64,000 nt of DNA from Dastarcus helophoroides (taxonomy: Eukaryota > Arthropoda > Insecta > Coleoptera > Bothrideridae), in NCBI GenBank assembly GCA_028583605.1, contig CM053326.1:5086104-5150103 (forward strand), written 5' to 3'. Shown here piece by piece: positions 10,628-20,303 of the stretch. Under the pieces are notes generated by a model. It made no database searches. It was not told where the DNA came from and saw only the letters and a program-made list of their open reading frames with translations. Position numbers and translations under genes: made by a program. Within the stretch, counting starts at the first letter, position 1, and each line of letters opens with the position of its first letter.

Positions 10628-10980
10628 TGTAACGCAATGTAAATAGATGGAATAGAATTTAGAATAGAATTGTAGAATTTAGTAAATAAAGATAGTTTCT
10701 AGAAGGATCTGATAAGGGGAAAGCGGCCGCGATAACCAAACAAACGGCAGATAAGCGTTCCAGAAATTTCGGCAAACGATAAGCCTTATCTGCCAAAAAG
10801 TTCTAGAAGCCGGTAGCCGAAACTATAAAAGGCGGTCAGCTTTCCCTCAAGTCAGTCAGTTAGAGTCAGTCAGTGTAATTAGTGAGTTAATTTTCAATTG
10901 TGGTGATCCAAGTTGAGTTCAGTAATAAAATAGGTATAATCCATCACGTGTAATCAATTCGAACCGATAAGCCCGTAACA
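10628..10980 (+). mobile_element. Solo LTR, family member A (sense orientation)
   Basis: A 353-bp unit starting TGTAACG and ending CGTAACA, the TG...CA ends of a long terminal repeat. It has a TATA box (10824-10830), TCAGT initiator repeats from 10852 and an AATAAA at 10924-10929, in the order expected for U3-R-U5. An inverted pair, GGCAGATAAG at 10746-10755 and CTTATCTGCC at 10785-10794, holds GATA-type sites, and TTCTAGAA occurs at 10697 and 10801. No internal retroelement region is next to it, so it is a solo LTR. No clear flanking duplication was found. Confidence 0.75.
10824..10860 (+). promoter_or_regulatory. LTR core promoter: TATA box and TCAGT initiator
   Basis: TATAAAA at 10824-10830 is followed by TCAGTCAGT starting at 10852, a spacing of about 28-32 bp that is typical of arthropod RNA polymerase II core promoters. 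The initiator is repeated again downstream (AGTCAGTCAGTG), so start-site choice is uncertain. Confidence 0.65.
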
Positions 10981-11156
10981 ATATAAAATTGAGGATTTTT
11001 TTCATAACTTTTAACTAATCAGTTTAACTCGAAGTTGGGTAGACTTGCTTGGATATTTCAATTTTGATTCCAAAAATTCGACTTTTTTCTAAAAATTTTG
11101 GCTTCGGAAAAAGTTTGCTGTTTTAAATTTAAGGATTCGAATGCAGAGGCTAAGAG

Positions 11157-11403
11157 GTTTAAACATTTATTTGATTTGAAATTTGGAAACCAAATACTAG
11201 TTTCGATCTTGTTAGATCTCATCAGTTTGGTATATCCAACTCGAATGCGAAAACATGTGACAAGTAAGTACTAAAGAATTCACGGATTTACTTGTCGGAA
11301 CATTTGTTAGCATTCTAGTTGGATATACCAAATTGACGAGATCTAACAAGATCCAAACTGGTATTTGGTTTCCAAATTTCGAATCTAATAAAAGTTCAAA
11401 CCT
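11157..11403. repeat. Foldback (long palindrome), about 250 bp
   Basis: Two arms of about 110 bp (11157-11270 and 11282-11403) are near-perfect inverted copies, for example TTGGATATACCAAA against TTTGGTATATCCAA and GATCTTGTTAGATCTC against GAGATCTAACAAGATC. The centre is near 11276 (GAATTC). It is a MITE or foldback-type insertion or a hairpin-forming palindrome. The open frame seen across it is an artefact of the palindrome. Confidence 0.7.
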
Positions 11404-12418
11404 ATTGGTCTGTGTATTAGAATCCTTGTCTTCTGGGAACTTTTTGCTAGGGAGCAACCGCTTCGCTGGGTGGCAGTGTTTGAATTGATGGTAGTTCAGC
11501 TACCTATGATTCACTAGACACGCCTGGGGAACTGCATGAATTTGTAGTCTAGGTTGCATTCTACTTGCATATTTCAAATTCAACATTAAAATTTCGAACT
11601 TAGTTACCAAATTTCGACTTTAATTAGGATTTTTTTAACTCCAAATGTTGACTTTTCTGAACATTTCGAATTGAAATTTCAAATAACCAAAATTAAGTTC
11701 AAAATTTTGATGTATGACATTTTGAATTATGTTTGCTATGATATAATTTAACTTACCAAACTGTTATAAAAACGTTTTTCAACATCTATAGTTAAAAGGG
11801 TTTTGTCCAGCTGACCCCAAACTTGTGTTTAATTAGAGTACTTTGACTTTCTGGAGGTATTCTTTACATACAACTGCACTTTAGAGGATACAGTTCAAAG
11901 ATATTTTTTTAAATTTAAAAAAAAAAGTAATATTCTTTGGGCAATTTGATCATTTCATCTCCACATCTGTTTTTACTTAAAAATTGCGATAAATAGATAA
12001 CCTTGTTCAATTGACTTGCGTTTCAATAGCAGGCAAAACTTATAGGGGACTGGGTGGGTAATAAGAGTAACTGTAATTAAATTATATTTCTTACAAAATA
12101 CTTGACATTGCTTGTTGTTATTAACATGGATTAAATTTCTATTTTATTGCTTTAGTTTGTTACGTATGTATATACATTTCTGCTTAAATTCTTCATAAGT
12201 GTATATCCAGACAAACCCATAGAAAAGGATAAATAGGCACCAAACCTTTTGAGCATAGGTCCAAAGATGTATAAAAAGGCAAAAAAGAAGCAAAATTCAA
12301 ATTTAGGCAATAACGAAGGACAAACGCCGAAAAAGGTGAAAAGGTAGGATCATAGAATTTTACCTAAATTCCGGTCTCTAGTAATGATGGATTTAGCACT
12401 CCCAAAGCTTATCCCTAT

Positions 12419-12800
12419 TGTTACGGGCTTATCGGTTTGAATTGATTATTAACACGTAAATTAAATAATACCCACTTTATTACCAAACTAAACTCGGAAC
12501 ACTACAACTGAATAATGAACTCACTTATTTACTTCTAACTACTAACTCACTAATTACACTGACTGACTCTAACTCTGATCTGACTTCTAACTCCCTCGAG
12601 AAAAAGGCGATCGCCTTATATAGTTTTGGCTCCCAGATTCTAGAAAAATTTAGCAGATAAGGCTTATTGTTTGCCGAAATTTGTGAAACGCTTATCTGCC
12701 ATTTGCTTCGTTGCTTCGTTATCGCGGCCGCTTTCGCCTTATCAGATCTTTCTAGAAACTTTTCTTACGTACTAAATTCTACAATTTACATTGCGGTATA
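12419..12800 (-). mobile_element. Solo LTR, family member B
   Basis: It starts TGTTACGGGCTTATCGG, matching the inverted end of member A, and ends ATTTACATTGCGGTATA. It is flanked by CTAT at 12415-12418 and 12801-12804, a 4-bp duplication consistent with Gypsy-type integration. It interrupts the mariner transposase region. The GATA-type inverted repeat and both TTCTAGAA-type sites are kept. Confidence 0.75.
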
Positions 12801-12804
12801 CTAT

Positions 12805-13094
12805 ATAAGCTGCAATTTGACCAACAGTTGAACGGCGATCACCTTCCAAACGGCGTTGAACAGCGTTAATCTTGTCCGCAGCCACACTGGTCCGAGGACG
12901 ACGGTCATGGGGTTCATTTTAAACTTGAGTTCGTCCTTCCAAAAATGTTTGTGCCATTTATACACTTGAGTTTTCTTCAAACAAATATATCCAAACGGTG
13001 CTTCTAGTCTACGAAAAATTTTGCCGGGCTTTACACCTTCAGTGGCAACAAATTTAATAATGATGCGCTGCGGATGAACGTTTTACTCACTCAT
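12805..13094 (-). pseudogene. Mariner transposase, N-terminal part
   Basis: From the ATG at 13092-13094 the minus strand reads MSE, stop, NVHPQRIIIKFVATEGVKPGKIFRRLEAPFG, then VYKWHKHF, the first helix-turn-helix of a mariner transposase. A stop at the fourth codon and a later frameshift disrupt it. It is the missing front of the transposase whose back half lies at 7546-8266. Confidence 0.7.
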
Positions 13095-13248
13095 TGTATT
13101 TACAACTGATGAACAGCGAGGACGGAATTCGCTTAAGTGCGGGAAGTCACGTGATATCCCCACCTAATACGTCCAAGAGTATGCGCACACTTTCGACGCC
13201 TTCATGACGAGGTGATAGAAATTCCGGTACATATTTGATATACCCTCG

Positions 13249-14317
13249 TACATATATGACTATATGAGTGACTTCTGACAGCTTCGTTTTAACATGCCGC
13301 GGGCCCAACAGACAAGGGACGCTCGGGATACTGGAAACCTTCACATCATCGTTCGTAACATTGGAACGAATTCAAATTTTTATTTAAAAATTTCAGAACA
13401 TGTTCTTGGATAGTTTTACTATAAAATACAATATCAGTTTTTTTATATTGTCCAAATCTATTTCGCCCTTTAATAGATGATTGCCGCACTAGATAATCTA
13501 TTATATCATGTTCAGACCTGGCAAATGAACATGAACTTGAAACTGCGAGCGCGAACAGTTCATTAGGAATCAATGCGGACGAGCGCGAACGAACGAATGT
13601 TGACCAACGCGATCCACTGTCGGCGTCGGTCGGTACATTAAAGAGAAATGCTCGTCAGTTCTTGTTCCTGCTGTTGAAGTGTGAGAACGATTCTCGTGCT
13701 GTCCCATAAAAAAGAATCCCATTAATAAAGAAAATCACTGATAGAATGGAACATGGACAAATGTTGCAAAATTGCGACATATTAGTTCGTTCCCTCTCCT
13801 ATTTAGTGGTCTTTCGCTTTTTAATAAATATATGCATTTGTGGTTACAGGTGCATGCTCTTTCGCCAGGTATGGCCAATGTACACTTGAGATTGTTGATG
13901 TGGTGTAATTTTTGTCATTTGCCTAAACGTTTTTATTCTAATTAAAATTAATTAGGTTTTCATAAAATATAGGCCATTGTCATTTGCTGACGATTAGCGT
14001 AATCGTTTTATAAATGTTAGGTAAATTTGGGGCAGAAATTTTTTATTTGTATTGTAAGTAGGACTGTGTAATTATTGCAATTTGTTTATTTTTTACCATA
14101 AATAATGCATAAGTTTCCTAAAGCGAGGTAAGGAAATATATCATAATTGTTTACTGCCCAAAACAGAAACAAAAGAACATATTTTTAAATACATTTACTG
14201 ATATATTACAGGAGTAGGAAATACCAAGTATAGTTGTGTTAATTTTATACATATTATTTAACATGTCGCAGCTAATAAATGATAGCTCTACCTCTACACG
14301 TCTTTTACCTTAACATA
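13249..14317. other. Unassigned interval, possibly old host sequence
   Basis: Between two mariners. About 13490-13700 is richer in G+C and CpG than its surroundings. A 75-codon minus ORF (13346-13573, reading SSIKGRNRFGQYKKTDIVFYSKT) matches nothing I recognise. It could be an exon or a decayed transposase, and I assign no function. Confidence 0.4.
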
Positions 14318-15025
14318 CGAGGATAAATCAAATATGAACAGGAATTTCTATCGTGTCGCAATGAGGACGGCGGCACTCTGCGCATACTCTTAGACATGTT
14401 AGGTGGGGATATCACGTGACTTTCTGCGCTCAAGCGAATTCCGTTCTCGCCGTTCGTTAGTTGTAAATACAATAAGTGAGCAAGAGTTTCATCCGTACGT
14501 TGCGCAGCGCATTATTATTAAATTTCTTACCGTTGATGGTGTAAAGTTTGCCCAAATTCTCTATAAACTAGAATCCTTGTTTGAAGACAATTCAAGTGTA
14601 TAAATTGCACAAAATTTTTTTGAAAGGACAAACTCGTGTTGAAAATAAACCTTATGCCCGTCGTCCTCGAACCAGTGCGATTGCGGACAAGATTAACGCT
14701 GTTATGCACTACGGTTAATGCTGCCAATAACTGCCAGCTATTAGATGAAGCAAAACGTGCATATCGGCGGAAGAGGCGCGAATTTTCGGCCAAAAATGTG
14801 ATTTTGCTTCATGACAATGCCCGCCTCCACTCAGCCAATCTGATTTATCAAAAATTAGAGAAAATGCATTGGACAACATTAAAACACCTTCTTTATACTC
14901 CTCCGTTGGAAACAATGCATAAGAAAATCAGAAGATTATGAAGAAAAATGGTTAATAACTTTCATATATGTATCTTATACCAATGAATTTAAAAAAAAAT
15001 TCGGTTCATATTTGATTTACTCTCG
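14318..15025 (+). mobile_element. Internally deleted mariner
   Basis: Mariner TIRs (CGAGGATAAATCAAATATGAA at the left, inverted GATTTACTCTCG at the right) next to TA on both sides. Only 708 bp remain of about 1.28 kb. Two internal deletions remove the segment around the first catalytic D and the segment from SPDLSPCDYHMF to near the C-terminus. Confidence 0.8.
14403..14941 (+). pseudogene. Deleted mariner transposase
   Basis: Recognisable pieces are SEQEFHPYVAQRIIIKFLTVDGVKFAQILYKLES (N-terminal helix-turn-helix) and ANNCQLLDEAKRAYRRKRREFSAKNVILLHDNARLHSANLIYQKLEKMHW, which contains the second catalytic D. The start codon has become ATA at 14472-14474. The third catalytic D is lost at the deletion joint near 14910. 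It cannot be functional. Confidence 0.75.
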
Positions 15026-15229
15026 TAAATAGATTATTATTAGACTATGTAAATTGATGGCAAAAATAGAAAAAAAGTTAAGGTTTTGCGTAAAATCGAC
15101 GAAAGTCAAAATATTTCCCACTGTCGAACTCTTCTACTACTAATTCGGGTGTATTTAGGGTTTATGAGGAAAAAGTCTTAATTTTAAGGCTATTATCGAT
15201 TACTAAAAGGCCATGTATGAATGAAACTA

Positions 15230-15573
15230 CAGTAGTCCCTCCTTATCCGCGGTTTTGTTTATTCGCGGCAGCGGTTTCCAAAAATAAAAATGCATTTGCC
15301 CTAATTAGCACTTGAATAACGTTCAATAAGGAAATTTACTGCAGTCAAATTTCAAATACATACATATTGTTTTATGTATATTTGTACGTTTTCTGTTTTC
15401 ATTTAAATTTTTTCTGCATTATTTTCTAGCAAATATATCGAATTTATAGACATGAAAAATGTATAATAAATATGTACGTGCATGATCTAGTTTGATTTAA
15501 TTTTTTTTATCGGGTATTTAAATAACTTTTTTTTGACAAGAACCTACCTTCCGCTGATAACGAGGGACTGATG
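15230..15573. mobile_element. Tigger/pogo-type MITE
   Basis: A 344-bp non-coding element. The left end is CAGTAGTCCCTCCTTATCCG; the right end, inverted, is CATCAGTCCCTCGTTATCAG. TA is present on both sides. The CCCTC.TTATC.GCGG termini are typical of Tigger/pogo-derived MITEs. They do not closely match the ends of the pogo-like element at 18181-20791, so a different transposase is implied. Confidence 0.6.
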
Positions 15574-16080
15574 TATTTATGATCACAATTTTGCTGCTCT
15601 AATAAACCACCTGCAATGACAATGATTATTGTTATTAGGTATTTTAATAGATAATATTATGATTATTATTTTATTATAATGAAATATGGTTCTCATTGTG
15701 GTGTTAATATAAATAAAATCGAGTGTTGGTTATAGTTATTTTTTTCTTTTTTACTGTAAAAACTGTTTCACTGCAATACCCGGTAACCTGACAGCTAGAA
15801 GATCTTCCTAAAATGTTTTTTTTATGAACAGGGACATTGGTATCTACCAGGGCTTAGAACCGGAACTGAACCAAAAACCGGACACCGAAAAAAACCGTTA
15901 TTTCTGTAGGAACGAAAACCGGAACTGAACCGAAAAAAAATATAGGGTTATTTCGGTTCAGTACAGATTCAGAAGTCCACAGTTAACAAAATCTCGCCAC
16001 TTCAATTTCAGCTTAACATTGAAAGTCTCGAATTACAACCCAGTATTTTCTCTCGATTATTATTGTTGTATTGTTCACGA
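15574..16080. other. Interval with a possible hAT-type end
   Basis: Around 15847-15960 the sequence CAGGGCTTAGAACCGGAAC is followed by repeated ACCGGAACTGAACCGAAAA motifs. This resembles a hAT-type terminus and its subterminal repeats. No partner end was found. The rest shows nothing recognisable. Confidence 0.3.
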
Positions 16081-17830
16081 GTCTTTTGAAACTTAGAATT
16101 TTTTTAATAAAATTTTGAATTTAAACATATTTTTATTTTGTCCCATACAGGTCGGCTTTAAATTTAAAATTTTCAATTTTTCCAAAAATATTGATTTTTA
16201 AATATTTCGACATTTATTACCAGCATTTGAATGAAAATTATGTAGAATTTTTGTAAAATAAATTTCAAATAGTTTCTTCAATTTCATCTTTTTTCTCAAA
16301 ATTCTGGGTTTACAATTTCAATTTTTTCCTATTATTTTAATCCTTCTAAACAATTGATGCCTGATCCATAGCTCGCGAGCCACACATGACTTGTAGTAAT
16401 TTTTGATGTGACCTGAGGCGCCTATGAAAAAAAGAGGCATTTCATTCTAATTAGCAAATTTATGTTTTCAGACTAAAATTAAAATTTCTAAAAAAATCAA
16501 AATTTCAAATTTAAATTCGGAAAAATAAAAAAATTATCTTTAACGTGAAAAATTTAAGACAAAGGTTAAAAAAATTTAAAAATTATTCGAAATAAATTTA
16601 TTTTAATGAATCCAATTGTCAAAGTTTAATTAAACACAAAATTTTGAAAAAAAAAGTTCAAACAGAAAAACTGGAAATGTATAAGTGGAATTTTAAAAAG
16701 TATAATTTTCAACTTTAAATGAAAAATGTTATGCAAAACTTTGAAAAGATAAAAAACTTTTAAAACAAAAGTATTCTCAAATTTTCAGTTATAAAATTTA
16801 AGCACAAAATTTTGAGAAAATATTCCAAATTTTAAATAAAAACTAAAAGTCATTCACAAGAATTCAGTTCTGACAGAAAATTTCGAGAAAAACGACCAAT
16901 TTTTAAGTTTAAATTCGAAATTTCGATAAAAAAAGTTAAATCTTGAAATGAAGGTCAACATTTTAAGATCAAAAGACAAAATTTTCAAAAGAAAGTCCTG
17001 ATTTTGAATTTTGTAACAAAATTTTAGAGAAAAATATTAAGGTTCAAGTTTGAACTCAGAATTTTCAGAAGAAACTCTCCCAAGAAAATCTTAAAATGTT
17101 TGCCTTATTCTCAAATTTTGAGAATAAAGTAAAACATTCGATAAAATGGCTAAAATGTCAAATTAAAATTTTTGTGAAAGGTTTTTCTTTAATAAATCGC
17201 ACTTTCTTGGAAATGTTGACTTTTTTTCTCGAAATTTCGACTTTAATCTTAAAATGTCAAACCTAACCACTACATTTTGAGAAAAAAGTTTAAATGTCCA
17301 GAGAAGCTTAAAATTGATAAAAAACAATTTTAAGTTAATGAGAAATTATGAGAAAACTTCGAACATTTTAAGAGAAACTAGAAATATATAATTTTGTTTT
17401 ACTATAAACTTTCGAGTTTGTAAATATCAAGTTTAAACATGAAATGTCGATAAGTTTTCGAAAATTTCGAGATTAAAATTAAAATTTTGATTTTTTTTAT
17501 TAAATAATATTTTTATTTTGATACAAACTTTTTAAGAAACCTAAATTTTTTCAAGGTTTTTGGTTAAAACGGATTTTTTTTATAATTTGGAAGTTTACCC
17601 ACGCTATTAGTACCTTTAAAATTTTAAAATCGAAAATAACAAAAGTTTCTTAAAATCTTTGGTTTTTGTTCAAACTCTGTTCTCTGTCAAAATGTTTAAT
17701 TTAAAATTAAATTTTTACTTTTTTCCTAAAATTCCAACTTTAGAATCAAACTGTCGAGTTTTCTCGAAATTGTGAGTTCTAAGGTTAAACCTTCCAAAAA
17801 AAAAAAAGAAAACAAAATTTCACCTCACTC
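16080..17830. repeat. Degenerate AT-rich repeat block
   Basis: Same TTTCGAAA/AAAATTTTGA texture as 8990-10620, with mixed strand bias. A short GC-richer patch at about 16362-16430 (GCTCGCGAGCCACACATGAC) resembles the end of a decayed hAT-type element. No genes seen. Confidence 0.45.
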
Positions 17831-17837
17831 AGAAAAT

Positions 17838-18110
17838 TATAATTTACTTAACTGGATAAGTGACTAATTAACTGACTAACGAACTAACTAATTTACTGTT
17901 TAATTATCTGATTGAAGGAAAGCCGACCGCGTATTTATAGGTTTCCGGTTTTCTAGAACGGAATCCGTACAGATAGGGCTTATCGTTTGCGAAAACATCT
18001 AGAGCGCTTATCTGCCGCATGATTCATTATCGCGGCTGCTTCCTACTATCAAATTTTTGAAGAGAATTCCTTACTAATACAAAATCTAAGAACCAAATTT
18101 TATTACAATA
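17838..18110 (-). mobile_element. Solo LTR, family member C (diverged, partial)
   Basis: It shares the series GGAAAGCCGACCGCG...TATAGG, TTCTAGAAC, CAGATAGGGCTTATCGTTTG, CGCTTATCTGCC and TTATCGCGGC with the other members, in the same order. Both outer ends are eroded, so the limits are approximate. Confidence 0.6.
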
Positions 18111-18432
18111 TCATCCTCTAAAAGTTAAACGGGCAATTCATATAAGAAAAAATGTCGCAGCTACTCTAACCTAACACGTAGGGGGAAGTCCCCTAGTGAC
18201 GGACACTTAAGGTATTTAAACAATAAAAAAAAACTGTTGCAACAAATTAAGCTTTAATAATGAAATTATTTTAATAACAAAATATAAAATCAAATTAAAT
18301 TAACAAAACTTATGACTCTGCTTAAACATAAGAACAATCTTAAATCAAACTTTGACAGTAAAAAAATAAATCTCAGCAAATGGCACCTAGTACCGGACGG
18401 ACTTTACTTCAAACCCTTAGTACCGGACATCT

Positions 18433-20223
18433 TCAACCCATCGTACATCGATCGCATATGTAGCATTCTGAACATTCAGGGATATCTGCACATGCTTCAT
18501 GTGCCCATCCGCGGCAGCTGAAGCACTGTATCCAGTCTTCATTGTGATCCTCTAAGCAAACTACGCAAATAGTTCTCGTGTCAGATGTTTCAGCCAACGA
18601 TGTCTTTTTCTTTGCTTTATTTTCGCTATTCCCTTTGGCTTTTATTCCTTTGGTCTGTTTCCCTTTCTCTTTCATTGCTGTCCTAAATTTATTTCCCACT
18701 GCTTTATTTTTCTCGTTAACGTTTTTTTCATTTTCTTTCTCCTCTGCAAGAATTTTGTACGGTGATGAAGTTAAAATTTCACTTTTTTCGCATTTTCTCT
18801 TTCGAGCAAGCGATCGTTTTTTTGCAGCATCCGGCAATGGTGACAAATTATGGATAACCTGGACTACATCTGGATCAAGGTTAGTCAATGGCTTGAGACT
18901 GTTGATATTTTTTTCGAATGTAGATTGTTTAGAAGCCTCTGAGGATCCTTGTGTGTCCATATTAATGGACTGCTCTAAATCGCAGTTCGTCGACGAGCTG
19001 CCAGCTTCAGTTAAGTCACTGGAGGAAACAGGAACTTGTTTGCTAGTACCTGGTGCGTTTGAGGATGTTTGTGGGTCTTCTAACGGAATGTTGGTCATAT
19101 CGGCAGGTAAATAATCTAGATCAGAAAATATATCTCTATTGAATGGATGAATTCCTGTGTATTTGAAGCCGGACACTGCAATTTCTAGACGAGCTACTTT
19201 TGTAAATGCTTCACTGACGAGACCGGCAATATCGTAGTCAGTTATTCGAGATCCAGCATTTGCTCTTATCCACGCATCGCAACGTTGGTTGTAGGCATCT
19301 TTAAATGGTTTCATAAACGTTCTGTCTAGCGGCTGTAGTTTGTGGGTAGTGTGTGGTGGCGAGCTTATCAAATGAATATCGTTTTCTCGGCAAAAATTGA
19401 TGACTGCTAATGTCTTGTGACTACAATGTCCATCCAGAAGTATCAGCGCAGGGCTCTCTTTTGTCGGACAAGAGTGTTTCTTGAATAATTGTAGCCATTG
19501 AAGAAAAATATCACTATTCATCCAGCCTTTTGGCTGGGCCACGCCTACGCTTTCGGCTGGAGCATTTATCATGAGCCGATCATTCATTCTTTGCCTAGGA
19601 AAGACAAAGAAAGGCGGAATGAAATGGCCGTTGGCACTCATGCAAAATAAGACTGTAATATTTTTGCCCCTCTCAGCAGAAGTGAGCTTTCCTACTTGTC
19701 GAACAGCTTTTGGAGCAAGTACCTTTTGGTGTTTTTGTACGCAGCTGACTCCAGTTTCGTCACAGTTATAAATTTTCGAAGGTGGAAATTTGAATTGTGT
19801 CATCATTCTGTCAAGATTATTAAAAAAGAGATCAACTTGGGGTTCGTTAAACCCCACAGCCCTCATTATGCTTGTTGACTCTGGTGATGTCAGTGATACG
19901 TCCTGATGTCTCTGCATGAAATCGTAGTAAAAGTGTTTACCAGCAGCTCCTTTCTCTTTATTAAAGCGATGAGGGATCTTCAAAGCCTCAGCCAAATCGT
20001 AAGCCAACTTCAAAAATTCCTGTTTTGTTAACGGCAGACACCTATTAGATAAATCTTTTACATGCTGCACTAAGAGTTCTTCGTATTTTGGTGTGAAGGT
20101 ATTAGTGAATCTACCTAACTTTGGTTGCAACGACACTTCTTGTCCACGGTTTAATGACGATATTTTATCATGTAAGATGCTTTTTGGAATATTATAACGC
20201 AATGAAGCTTCTCTCAAACTCAT
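18433..20223 (-). CDS. Pogo-like transposase with C-terminal PHD-type finger (596 aa)
   Basis: DDE transposase of the pogo/Tigger/jerky group, intact over 596 codons. The ORF opens inside an HTH_psq domain (MSLREASLRYNIPKSILHDKI), whose first helix lies upstream behind an A10 run. A CENPB-type DNA-binding region follows (KEGAAGKHFYYDFMQRH). The DDE_1 domain has D in IYNCDETG, D in LILLDGHCSHK and D in LQPLDRTFM, with 35 residues between the last two. The C-terminal third is low-complexity and lysine-rich, then a C4HC3-like finger (CVVC...WIQCFSC..WAHEAC...CYICDRC) runs to the stop. Such fingers may bind chromatin, but that is inference. The ORF lies on the minus strand between matching TIRs and is probably the only protein of this element. 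It is one of the two best-preserved genes here. Confidence 0.82.
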   Translation of the reverse strand: MSLREASLRYNIPKSILHDKISSLNRGQEVSLQPKLGRFTNTFTPKYEELLVQHVKDLSNRCLPLTKQEFLKLAYDLAEALKIPHRFNKEKGAAGKHFYYDFMQRHQDVSLTSPESTSIMRAVGFNEPQVDLFFNNLDRMMTQFKFPPSKIYNCDETGVSCVQKHQKVLAPKAVRQVGKLTSAERGKNITVLFCMSANGHFIPPFFVFPRQRMNDRLMINAPAESVGVAQPKGWMNSDIFLQWLQLFKKHSCPTKESPALILLDGHCSHKTLAVINFCRENDIHLISSPPHTTHKLQPLDRTFMKPFKDAYNQRCDAWIRANAGSRITDYDIAGLVSEAFTKVARLEIAVSGFKYTGIHPFNRDIFSDLDYLPADMTNIPLEDPQTSSNAPGTSKQVPVSSSDLTEAGSSSTNCDLEQSINMDTQGSSEASKQSTFEKNINSLKPLTNLDPDVVQVIHNLSPLPDAAKKRSLARKRKCEKSEILTSSPYKILAEEKENEKNVNEKNKAVGNKFRTAMKEKGKQTKGIKAKGNSENKAKKKTSLAETSDTRTICVVCLEDHNEDWIQCFSCRGWAHEACADIPECSECYICDRCTMG

Positions 20224-20303
20224 TTTTTTTTTGTCAAAACATTGTTTATCGCAGTTTGTAAATTACTTTGGTCCCATTTTCCTTTCTTTTTCGTCTTCTC
20301 CAT
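20223..20303 (-). other. Probable N-terminus of the pogo-like transposase, displaced by an A10 run
   Basis: From the ATG at 20301-20303 the minus strand reads MEKTKKKGKWDQSNLQTAIN and so on, then NNVLTKK, which is the expected front of an HTH_psq domain directly joining MSLREAS of the main ORF. The A10 run (T10 at 20223-20232) leaves it one base out of frame and produces a TGA. An 11-base run would be in frame. Confidence 0.6.

Larger units (their letters stand above)
8267..12380. mobile_element. hAT-type element or composite with 8-bp TSD
   Basis: The left end is CAGAGACCGGAGTTTAGGCA and the right end, inverted, is TAGAGACCGGAATTTAGGTA. Both fit the hAT terminal pattern YARNG. The host mariner sequence GTAATGAT is duplicated at 8259-8266 and 12381-12388, the 8-bp duplication typical of hAT. 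Both subterminal regions repeat AGGCA-type motifs such as AAAAAGGCAAAA. No hAT transposase was found in the 4.1 kb. The interior holds a LINE tail, degenerate AT-rich sequence, a solo LTR and a foldback, so it looks non-autonomous and later invaded. Confidence 0.7.
5227..13248 (-). mobile_element. Mariner element (DD34D type) split by three nested insertions
   Basis: The outer ends are mariner TIRs. The left starts CGAGAGTAAATAATATATG at 5227 and the right ends in GATATACCCTCG at 13248, each next to a TA. Removing the three insertions with their duplications (5294-7527 plus 2 bp, 8267-12380 plus 8 bp, 12419-12800 plus 4 bp) leaves about 1278 bp, the normal mariner length. The residual parts read as one minus-strand transposase. 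Related mariners lie at 14318, 32931 and about 49995. Confidence 0.8.

Noticed and set aside
11212..11457. 81-codon minus ORF
   Set aside because: Created by the palindrome at 11157-11403.
13346..13573. 75-codon minus ORF
   Set aside because: Not recognised and without supporting context; mentioned only in the interval description.
18578..19114. 178-codon plus ORF and others at 18312, 19571 and 19696
   Set aside because: Antisense shadows of the pogo-like transposase. The hydrophobic residues come from the complement of its lysine-rich region.
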